Source: Panorpa germanica (taxonomy: Eukaryota > Arthropoda > Insecta > Mecoptera > Panorpidae). Taken from it: a stretch of DNA of 64,000 nucleotides. Position 1 is the stretch's first letter. Every line of letters starts with the position of its first letter. Below, piece after piece: positions 50,565 through 60,300 of this stretch. Below the pieces are notes generated by a model. That model saw only the letters and a list, made by a program, of their open reading frames with translations, ran no database searches and had not been told where the DNA came from. Position numbers and translations under genes: made by a program. Location of the stretch: assembly GCA_963678705.1 (NCBI GenBank), contig OY783204.1:23632759-23696758 (forward strand). The letters run 5' to 3'.

Positions 50565-50802
50565 CCCAGTAAACATTTTGGAGTAACTTTGCCATCATAT
50601 TGAAGATGCGTATGATTTTTTTTGTCCTGACAGAGTTCATTTATAGTTCAGTTTCTTACAGTTGCTCATATGAAATGTCTACTTTATCGGCTACTAATGG
50701 CGACACCACTCCACCTGTAGGAATACGATGCGAACTATAATTGAAATGTAAGAGTGATAGAAACGTCACAAAAGAGAACACTTCACCTAATTGTTTACTG
50801 GG
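50565..50802. mobile_element. Family B MITE copy 4 (complete, reverse), AT duplication
   Basis: Seen: CCCAGTAAACATTTTGGAG at the left and ATTGTTTACTGGG at the right, 238 bp, flanked by AT at 50563-50564 and 50803-50804. Orientation is opposite to the copies at 33461, 52960 and 54750. Confidence 0.85.
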
Positions 50803-51057
50803 ATAGTAATAGAAAATAAGCTATTCCCTCACTCCGTCAGGGTAATATAACCCCTTCAAAAGGCAACATATGTAACATACATAAATTTATTTCTATTTTA
50901 GTACCAACACAAAATATTCTACTCCACTGGTTGGTTACATACTTCAATATATTTGTGTACAAGATATTATCATTACGCTATGTCATTGACATATGGATTT
51001 GTATTTTTTTTCCAAAGTTTTCAGTTCACGCTCTCGTGGATGCATGAAGTGGATGCA

Positions 51058-51099
51058 CTCCGTGCTCCGTGCTCCGTCTTCCGTGCTCCGTGCTCTGTG
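51058..51099 (+). repeat. Heptamer tandem repeat (CTCCGTG x6)
   Basis: Seen: six adjacent 7-mers, CTCCGTG CTCCGTG CTCCGTC, then TTCCGTG CTCCGTG CTCTGTG. GC-rich minisatellite-like array within AT-rich DNA; it makes small frames on both strands look longer than they deserve. Confidence 0.8.
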
Positions 51100-51554
51100 A
51101 GTCCTTGCTTTTACTCTTTGCTGTTGGAAGTCCAGCTTCACTGATTCTAAATGATCCTGCTTTGTGCTCACTGCATTAAAGTCATTAATTTTCCTCTAAT
51201 GTTTTTGTTTTTATTTATTTGTTAGAAATTCTGTTGGTTTACAAGTTTTAATGGCATATGTACAAGAATATATATTCCTTTGAATTTATCGAGATATTTG
51301 GTTGGATATTGTGAAACGACTATTAGGAACCATAATGGCGAAAGCATTCATACCACTAGTTGAAATAATTCTACAGGATGTATTGTTTGTAGATACAGGA
51401 AATTAATTCTGTTGTTCTATATTTGATTTCTGGTAATCAGCGAATGAATAGGAGCTGATTGTTTTAAATTTACCGCCATTTTGTAGTAGCATATTAATTT
51501 TTTGAAAAGGCGATTTATTTCTCAATAAAAGGCGAATATTTTTTGGCGAATAGG

Positions 51555-51803
51555 CACTTTATTTATTAACATAGTCTCCTTTAAGCTCGATACATTTACT
51601 TCAGCGTTTTTCCAAATTTTTTAATCCTTCCAAATAATAGGTTTTCTCACAGTCCTCAAAATAAGCGTTTGTTTCAGTGATTTCAGTGATTTAGACTTAA
51701 GTCTCTTACCGCCTAACCATTTCTTCAAGTTCGGAAACAGGAAATAGTCACTATGGACTAAATCTGGAGAATATACTGGATGGGGTAGGTTTAAAGTCTT
51801 CAC
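51555..51803 (-). pseudogene. Mariner transposase C-terminal relic
   Basis: Seen: the minus strand reads LPHPVYSPDLVHSDYFLFPN then LKKWLGGKRL, the block around the third catalytic Asp of mariner transposases (YSPDL, D at the third position). After a frameshift near 51640 a further segment reads YYLEGLKNLEKR, a stop, then SKCIELKGDYVN, matching the end of the family. The N-terminal DNA-binding and first two catalytic regions are absent. Known: mariner transposases use a D,D34D triad. The copy is truncated, frameshifted and inactive. Confidence 0.8.
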
Positions 51804-52959
51804 CTCTCTGGTCTGGTTTCCTCTTTCCTTGAAACTCTCGCACTTAGCTTTTTCAGAGTCGGTGTCCTCTCTAGCTCAAAATCTGCTGCGCTGATCCTTT
51901 TGAAATTTTGCACACTCTTTCTTTACATAAATGCCGAGATAACGTTGTCTAGTTTCTTTTTTTTAAATTTTAAAGTATTTTAAAATAACAAAGATTTTGA
52001 TTTTTTTCATGAAAAATCGGTATTTTGAGTTCTATGTGCTGTCAGAAATTGAAAAATCAATAAAAGAAAAACTCGACAGGATTACCTGTAGAAACTTATC
52101 AACTAATGAAATAATTTTGGTTTTTTGATTTTAGAAAATCCAGTGATGAGTTATGAGTGGCACTGCAATATTACTTTTTTTTGTGACGTCTGCGGTGATT
52201 CGCTGTCAATGCCTCATTTCTTGATATTTATTTATGAAAATTTCACAAAGTATTCTTTAAATGTTACTTTATCATGTAGTAATTATAGAAATATTTATAT
52301 ATTAACTGTGTCGTCAAAAAACATTATCGAAAATATGCTTTTTTTCCTTTAATAGATGAATGTTAACGAGAGCTGCGCGGGAAATTCAAAAAGTCACTGG
52401 ATTATCAAATTACCCTCATATGTAGACGAATATATATTATAATACGAATTATGTTAAAAATATATCAACTTCAATAATACCCAGAAAGCATTTCTATAAT
52501 AAAACTTCAAACTTAACTTGAAATATAAAGAAACAAGTAAGGCAGGAAACACGTATAAAAATATCTGTAATACCTTAATAATATTCTGATTATGCTACCA
52601 ACAAAGTATGATCCATAAATTTGTTTGCACGATGTCAAAACATTATGTAGTTATTTTGTGTTATAACAGATTTTGTCCTATTTTAATGCAACTAAAAATA
52701 AACCTACAACATATGGCACACAAAACTTATCTTTTTATTCTAATGAGAGCTAAAGGTTATGCGGCAATAAGATGGTTATTTATATTCTTATGTGGTACAA
52801 AGTTATGAATATACAATAAATATAAAATATAACATTTACGTAAAAATTATGAAGCAAATACTGATTAAATAAAAACTGATCGAGCTAGGTATTGTGAGAC
52901 ACCATCTAGATCGACTGAGGTCGGTCTACTTGCTTTTTGAAGCATGCATAGTTCCACTG

Positions 52960-53172
52960 CCCAGTAAACAATTTGGTGAAGTGTCCTGTTCTGTGACGCA
53001 ACAACTTTATCTTCATTTGTATTCCGGCAGTTGAAGTGGTTTCGCCATTTGTAGTCAATAAATAGACATTTCATATGAACGACTGTGAGAAACTAAACTG
53101 TAAATGAACTCTTTCATGACAAAAAAATTATACGAATCTTCAATATGATTACAAAGTGACTCCAAAATGTTT
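52960..53172. mobile_element. Family B MITE copy 5 (right end truncated)
   Basis: Seen: CCCAGTAAACAATTTGGTGA at the left and the family body to TCCAAAATGTTT, then it breaks before ACTGGG. It lacks the CACTTCAATTATAGTT segment present at 33461 and 54750. Confidence 0.7.
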
Positions 53173-53499
53173 CAAATTTGCGAATGTCTTTTGAAGAATT
53201 AAAGCACACGAGCAGTTTATTTTATTTTTACAAAAAAAAAAAAAATGCTGGAAAATTTAGTGTCCTCTACCGTCTACCGTCACTAGGATGTGAGTAGGAT
53301 GACATGTTGGAACATCTTCCTTTATTTGACAAATCTCTGACTCGGGCAATATGGTAATAGGTATAGAAGAGTATATATCTTATTTAACAAAAATACTATT
53401 TTAAAATAAATGATGTTTCAATCTCGCATGTGTTACACGTTCATTAATCGTGGTAAACACAGAATTAGTCGCCCACTCATCTCATTGCCTGTGCTATGA

Positions 53500-53556
53500 G
53501 GATCTATAGATCTATGGAGCTGTAGATCCGTAGATCCGTAGATCTGTAGATCTGTG
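53500..53556 (+). repeat. Short tandem array of GTAGATCY octamers
   Basis: Seen: GTAGATCC, GTAGATCC, GTAGATCT, GTAGATCT in a row after two looser GATCTAT units. Microsatellite-type repeat. Confidence 0.75.
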
Positions 53557-53699
53557 GCTGACGCCTGACATCTATGCTTCATTTGCGTCTGTTTTATTTT
53601 TTGTGCTGTGGGTGGCACCTCTATCTGTATCTGTTTCAGTATACTTTGTAACACTTTTACACTTCAGGCAGGGGAGAGAAACGTTTTTTCTATTAAATG

Positions 53700-53880
53700 G
53701 AACTATATATTGATAAAATTGTGTACCAGAACCTCAAACATTCAATTATTTTTTAATAACTTCTTATATTTTAGGAGATATTAACAATTAAAAAAGTAAT
53801 TTTGTATCTTTAATTATTAAAGCGATCCAAGGTTATAGACATTTTCAATGCATGGTACGTCACATCCGGCGATTTATCAT
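53700..53880. mobile_element. Family D partial copy, inverted, second
   Basis: Seen: ACCAGAACCTCAAACATTCA, TTAATAACTTCTTATATTTT and GAGATATTAACAATTAAAAA follow the reverse complement of the right half of 1795-2397. Most similar to the 5356 variant, including TACGTCACATCCGGCGATTT. Confidence 0.6.
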
Positions 53881-54749
53881 CACTCTTGAGTAAAAGAGAC
53901 GAATACGAGTATGTGCGTGATACGTCATTTACTACTAACACCTGCTCGTTTATTCTATGAAGTATTATATAACGAAGTTTGTTAAAAAGGACAAATAAAA
54001 CTGAGTTACTTCTTTCTTCTGTGACGTATTATGCAGAAATATTATTCAAATTATAAAATAATAAAAAAAAAAATTAAAATCAAAGTGTTGCCAACCTCTG
54101 CCATATCCTTTCGACGCCCGACGTGAGTATACCGACGGTATTGACGATTTTACACGGTTGTAACTATGTGAATCCATTTATTTTAATATATCCATCGACG
54201 GACTCGCGGTTCACAGTTACGGGGTACAATAAAACTATGTTAACATTATCCAGAAAGAAATTGTTGTCATATTTTAATTTTCTTTGAAGTCTTAATGAAA
54301 ATGAAAACAAGAAGTCAACACTGGTGTTGATAAGAAAGGAAATGGATTCGTCAAGAGGGAACCAATGATCTCTTGCTAATATTGTTTGATTATTTGTGAT
54401 TTATAATCAATTAAAGGAAACAACATGCAACCCAGAAAAAAAAATATATAAGCCTGTAAATAGAATCCGAGACCATAGCATCTATTTCTTAAAACTGTTG
54501 ACCACTAACGTACCTTAAGTCTAAAATAAAGTCAACTGGGTCTTGGCCAATTTTGGATTAACTTAGGTTGATTAGATCTAAGTATTTTGGACCCCTCCTC
54601 GAGGTAGGATGTGATACCTAACAAATGTCTTCACCAGAAAAGAAGGATGCTATTGATTGAATACATTTTCCTTTTCCATTAATTTCTACCCATAGTAAGT
54701 CCTGGCTTTTAGACCATATCTAGTTTGCTTGTTTTCTTCACAGTATTTA

Positions 54750-54982
54750 CCCAGTAAACAATTTGGTGAAGTGTCCTGTTTTGTGACGTTTCTATCACTA
54801 TTGCACTTCAATTATAGTTCATTTATATTCCGGCAGATGGAGCGGTTTCGCCATTTGTAACCAATAAATAGACATTTCATATCAACGACTGTGAAACTGA
54901 ACTGTAAATGAACTCTTTCATGACAAAAAAGTTATGCGCATCTTCAATATGATGGCAAAGTGACTCCAAAATGTTTACTGGG
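54750..54982. mobile_element. Family B MITE copy 6 (complete), TA duplication
   Basis: Seen: CCCAGTAAACAATTTGGTGA at the left, AAATGTTTACTGGG at the right, 233 bp, flanked by TA at 54748-54749 and 54983-54984. With CA and AT at the other complete copies, the duplicated dinucleotide varies. Confidence 0.85.
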
Positions 54983-56318
54983 TAGTTATCTTTAATTTCT
55001 TCCATAGACCACGCTTTCATAAACTACGTGGTTACATTTTGACCTCTTTAGAATGTCACACACTCACTCTCTCACTCTTCTTATGCAGCCTAACGTTGGT
55101 TTTATCAAGACTCTCCTACCCTCCTCTTGGGTGGAACGTACGTAGTTCTTTTGGTATTGGTGTAGAAGACAATTTGTACTTTTTACTATTTAAAAATTAT
55201 TAGGTATAAAATGAACAAGACCGATATTTGTTGGATATATTTTTTTATAGTCATAAACATTCTGACTTAAATGGTGGCACTAGAATCTCCTGCAAGTTAT
55301 CACCTATTGGGAAAATATCTTCTTCTATTGCAGTCAATGAATTCTTTTCTTCTATAGGTTTTTTCAATGAATAATTGAAGAAAATTCCGTAGCCTTGATC
55401 CCTCTTCTCCTTGAACAAGCCACGTATTCCTTCAATGTTTCTTGTCGTCTTCTTCTATTTATCTATAAATTTCTATTCCTATTATATTTCTTCCTACATA
55501 TCTGACTAAATACAATTAAATTTCGGGGGTAATAATGGGGTACTACTAAACTTTTCAGTGTTTTACCACGCAATGATTAATTTAGCTCTGATGCTGGCTG
55601 AGGATTATATTCCCCAAGGACATATTCGTGTTCTTTTAATATTATTTTAATTTCCAGAAATCGTCCTTCCGTGGAATTTAAAATAGGCTCTAATTAGCAA
55701 CGTCAATAAAGTTTAAACAGTTCCATTATTCGTTTCCTTTACTAGAAGAGCGTTGCCTTAGTTTCTTCTAAAGCACCAGTTGTATTACAAATTACTATAC
55801 AGGTGATGTCATTTTTAGTATTCGCCTTATAATTCGTAAACCAAATATAGTCAGAGCCCTCTGTTACATGCTAATGTACTAACAATGCAAAATAAATATT
55901 TGTCTTCTACCTAACACTAGGAAAGTGGAGTCCGTTTGGGGTTGTGGAATACATTTCACCATTTCTATTTGTTTATTTCTAAAGCGATGTCTACACCGGT
56001 ACGACATCCAATATTTAACTGCAACATTACTATAAAGTACATCTTATTTTCAATCACTAGTAATTTAATGGCAATCTTTTCCTCTTTTCTCCGATTTTTC
56101 GAAGATGTTTCTGTTTTGTACTAGTAATTAAAATTCAAGAATTAAGCCCCAGGTTGGTTTCTGCGGTGGTGCATGTAGAAAATGCTGCACCAGTGAAGAC
56201 GATGATTTATCTTAAATATTTTTATATGTTTTTGTAATATATCAAACGTTACACTTAAAGCTTTTAAGATTTTTAATATATCATTGCTTTTTACACATTT
56301 TATATTGAGTATTTATAT

Positions 56319-57177
56319 TGTTGTAAAATTGTGTCGTATTGTCGTTCTGGAGGAGATTACTCAGCTTACTAGTACATTCTGCAGGGATGCTAGCTTCTGG
56401 TAGTAGATTCTTCAGTTGACGACTTCCAACACCAATTACAGTAGTAATCGAATATCTTTCTTAAGATGATTAATAAGGATTCTTGTTCAGACGGTGTATT
56501 GTTGCAATTAGAGAATACTTGAGCGGTCTAAAGTAACCTCGTTGCGACATGCGACGGTTGAACAATTAGTATCTTTTTATTACTATTAATACAAACACTT
56601 TTATTAAAATATATCATTTATTCGTTGTAATATTATATCTGCTTACTTAATTACAATAGTATTTTATTAGATTAACGAAGATGACAGATATAAAACAAAA
56701 TGTAATTCTATAGTGTTATAATTTAATTAATAGTTGAAATGTGCTCACTATTCAATACGTACGAAGTTGCGAATAGTAATGCTTGCTTTGAGACTCAGGA
56801 GAAGACTGGCTTTCAGCGTCTTGTGCAATTTAATATATAATAATTTATTTCACATCACAGAACGCCAATACTGAATTACCAGCATTAAATCAATATTAAT
56901 CTCCACAAACCAGAGACAATATTTATAAGCGCTAAACTTAAATAATTATTCTTTACGATCTTAATACTAATACAAAAACTGTTTACATAATATAATTCTA
57001 TTACATAATTAACATTTAATATCATTAAAAATAAAAGGTAAGTGCGACATATGCGTACTTACAACACTCCTCAACCAAAGAAAAGGAACGCATATAAAAC
57101 AAAACATATGCGTTTCTGCTCTAAGGAAAAGAAAAAGGAAAAATTGTGATAGGGGAGATGTCGTACATATCACAACA
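56319..57177 (-). repeat. 3' LTR of the retrotransposon (859 bp)
   Basis: Seen: plus-strand start TGTTGTAAAA and end CACAACA give the inverted termini TGTTGT...ACAACA. The first 540 bp match 63461-64000 without a difference. Immediately beyond the right end lies the polypurine tract. A perfect 9-bp hairpin (AACGCATAT...ATATGCGTT, 57087-57114) lies near the element's 5' side of the LTR. An alternative right edge at 57066 (also ACAACA) is possible and is discussed under findings. Confidence 0.85.
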
Positions 57178-57186
57178 CCCCCTTTC
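57178..57186 (-). other. Polypurine tract
   Basis: Seen: minus-strand GAAAGGGGG directly abuts the 3' LTR (starting TGTTGTGATA). Known: plus-strand DNA synthesis of LTR elements is primed from such a purine run next to the 3' LTR. An A-rich run follows further inside. Confidence 0.75.
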
Positions 57187-57351
57187 AAAAAAAAAGGGAC
57201 ACGTATAAAAACAAAATATACGAGTTACAATTCTAGAAAAAAACAAAAAGAGAAGCAAAGTGTCGACAACGATTCTGATCCCATCGTATAGAGTTAACAC
57301 TGCTCCACAAAACAATCATCCCTGACAAAATCCATTTCATTCGTCAAGTTT

Positions 57352-60300
57352 TTATTCATTGGTACAAAATCTCTTCAACCTATTATTATGAACTACCGTA
57401 TGTTTTTTACCAATTAGTATTTCTGTATTAACAGGGGATATAATTTTAGTAACTTTATACGGTCCTACGTATAAGGGTAAAAGTTTTTTTGACTGTCCTT
57501 TAGTTGGTAACTGTTCATTTCTTAATAAAACTAGTTCGTTTACTTCAGGTGTGAAAAGAGAATTGACCCTTTTATCAAAATATAATTTTGTTTTTTCTTT
57601 GCTTTTAACCAAGTTATTTATAGCAAGTTCCCTCGCTACTTGTAACCTGTGTTTGAGTTCTACTATAAAATTATTATAAGTATTTACCTCAATTGGTTCT
57701 TTATAAAAAATTGAAGGCAGATTTGCCTTATGTCCATAAATTAGTTCGAAAGGAGTAAAACCGGTCGCTGTATGCGGAGTTGTGTTATACACGAACATTG
57801 CATAGGGAATCCAATTTATCCAATCATCCTGCTTTTTACAAAAATTCCTTAGATACTCGGCAAGGGTTCTATGAACTCTTTCTAAGGCACCGTTGGTTGC
57901 TGGTCTAAATGCTGTTGTTTTTAATTGTTTAATTTTTAACAATTTGCATATATCTTTAAAAATTTTTGACATGAAATTTGTTCCTTGGTCTGTTAAGATC
58001 ATATTAGGAACTCCGTACCTACAAATAACGTTAGTTACTAATGCTTTCGCGACAGTATTTGCCTCCTGGTTTATAATAGGAATAGCTTCCGTAAATTTAG
58101 TAAGGTCATCCTGTATTGTTAGTAAGTATTTGTATTTGTCGTTGTCGTCTTTCTTGGGAAGATATACTATGTCCAAAGCCAACCTTTCGAAACTATGTTT
58201 CGAAGTCGATGTAATTGTTAATGGGCATTTATTTAATTTGCACACTTTATTCTTTTGACATGATACACATTGTCTAATAAAATTTTTAACTTTTCTAATC
58301 ATACTTGGAAATTTAAAGTGTGATTTTAATCGTTTAATTGTTTTAGAAACTCCTAAGTGGCCTGCTGTGGGATTAACATGAAATTCCGAAATTACATTGT
58401 TTATTAACTCAGGGTCACTAATTTTAAGTATATTGTCATTATAAATGTGTACTATTATATTTGTTTTATCAAAGATATGTCTGATCATAGTTCGTAACTG
58501 GGCAAAATCTAATTTACTTAGTTCAGACTCGAACCTGTTCATAGCTATGTTAGTAATTTTGTGTAAAGTACAAAAGTTTTTCAGATTCACTAATGCCAAA
58601 AATATTTCTTTATAATTTGGTAGATTAAAATGAAATTCCTTAATTATTAAACAGATAATAAATCTAGTATCAATTTCAACATATGCAATTTCTGATACTT
58701 CTTTTTCTTGTATTAGAAATGCATTGATACTACTAAATTTATTGATTAATTCAGGAGAATTTCCAATTGAATTTTTAAAATCTTTTGATACAAAATCTAC
58801 TAATGAAAATGACGTCGGTGCGTCATATAAACTTTTATCATGTTCAATTACTTTATTGTTTATGATAATTTTATTTTTAATTATTTCTAAATAATTTTCG
58901 TATGTGACATCCATTGTTTCAACCTGAAGTGAGTATACGCGACTTAGGGCATCTACGTGTGGAATCGAACTACCTGGTCTATATATTACTTCGTAATTAT
59001 ATTCCTCTAGTTTTATCCGCCAACGCATAAGTCTAGAACTCGGGTCCTTAATACTCATTAACCAAGTCAAGGCTTGATGGTCTGTTACGATACTAAAAAA
59101 CTTTCCATAGAGATAGGGTCTAAAATGAGCCACAGCCCATACTACTGCTAATAACTCACGTTCAGTAGTTGTGTAATTTTGTTGTGCCTTATTTAGAGTT
59201 CTTGAAGCATATGCTATTGGGTGGCTTTCCTTAATAGTACCTTGTGAAAGGACTGCACCTATAGCATTTTTACTTGCATCCGTGGTTACAACGAAATTTT
59301 TACTAAAGTCCGGGTATTGCAAAACAGGTGATATGGTTAATTTATTTTTTAAAGTTTTAAATGATTCGTCGCATTGGTCTGACCATTCTAATACTTTAAC
59401 ATTACTGTTTGCTGCATTATATAGTGGTTTGGCTATCTCTGCGTAATGCGGTATATGTCGGCGATAATAACCAGACATACCCAAAAATGTTTTAATTTGT
59501 TTAGGACTGTTTGGAATGGGGAAATTCTTTATTGCTTCTACTTTAGAAGGATCTGGTAGAATACCTGTTTCATTAATAACGTGACCTAAATAAATCAAAT
59601 CTTTATGTAGAAAGTTACATTTGGATGGTTGGAGCTTCAAATTATGTTCCCGTAATTTAGAAAAAACGTTTTTTAATCTTTGGTTGTGCTCAGAAATGTT
59701 TTTTCCAAAAATGACTACATCGTCCAGATAGATTAAGCAATCTATTCCTTGCAAACCTGTGAGAACGTGAGACATAAGTCTCTGAAACATGGGGGGGGCT
59801 CCTTTAAGTCCGAATGGCATTCTTACAAATTGATAGTGTTTAAAGTTCGCACTAAATGCTGTTTTCTCTTTATCTTCGGGAAGCATAGGGACCTGGTGAA
59901 AACCGCTTGCTAAGTCAAGGGTAGAGAAAAATTTTGCACCACTAAGTTGGTCCAGTATATCATGTATAAGAGGCAAAGGATAGGCGTCACTTGTTGTCTG
60001 CTCGTTAAGTTTACGGAAATCGACTACTACGCGGAATTGTTTATTACCTAACGCATCTGGTTTTTTTGGTACTACTAATAAAGGTGCGTTATAGGGTGAG
60101 TCGCTTTCTTCAATTATGTTGTTGACCAACAGTTCCTGAATATGCTTTTCCACAATCTCTTTTTGCGCATGGGGCAATCGATACGGTTTAACGTTAACGG
60201 GTTTAGAAGAATTAATCTTTATCTTATGACTTAATGCGCTCGTACAAGATAACTTGTCTCCCGGTAAAAAAAATATGTCATTAAAGCTGTCACAGATTTC

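Larger units (their letters stand above)
25930..56318. other. Upstream/intergenic AT-rich region rich in transposon relics
   Basis: I found no convincing host coding exon in this 30 kb. Listed mobile elements occupy perhaps a quarter. Stretches such as 25930-27070, 27369-30602, 35034-36389, 38123-39234, 41059-42010, 48213-50564 and 55000-56318 hold only AT-rich sequence, poly-A/T runs and a few GC-richer patches (29840-29910, 35576-35710, 49350-49660, 54100-54230). hAT-like terminal motifs such as CAGGGCCGGCTT (26454) and CAGAGGCGT (about 27743 and 42023) are seen without a paired end. It might equally be a further intron if the host gene has a more distant promoter. Confidence 0.4.

Noticed and set aside
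57893..58258. Plus-strand frames inside the retrotransposon (57893, 60497, 61373)
   Set aside because: Antisense shadows of the gag-pol frame.
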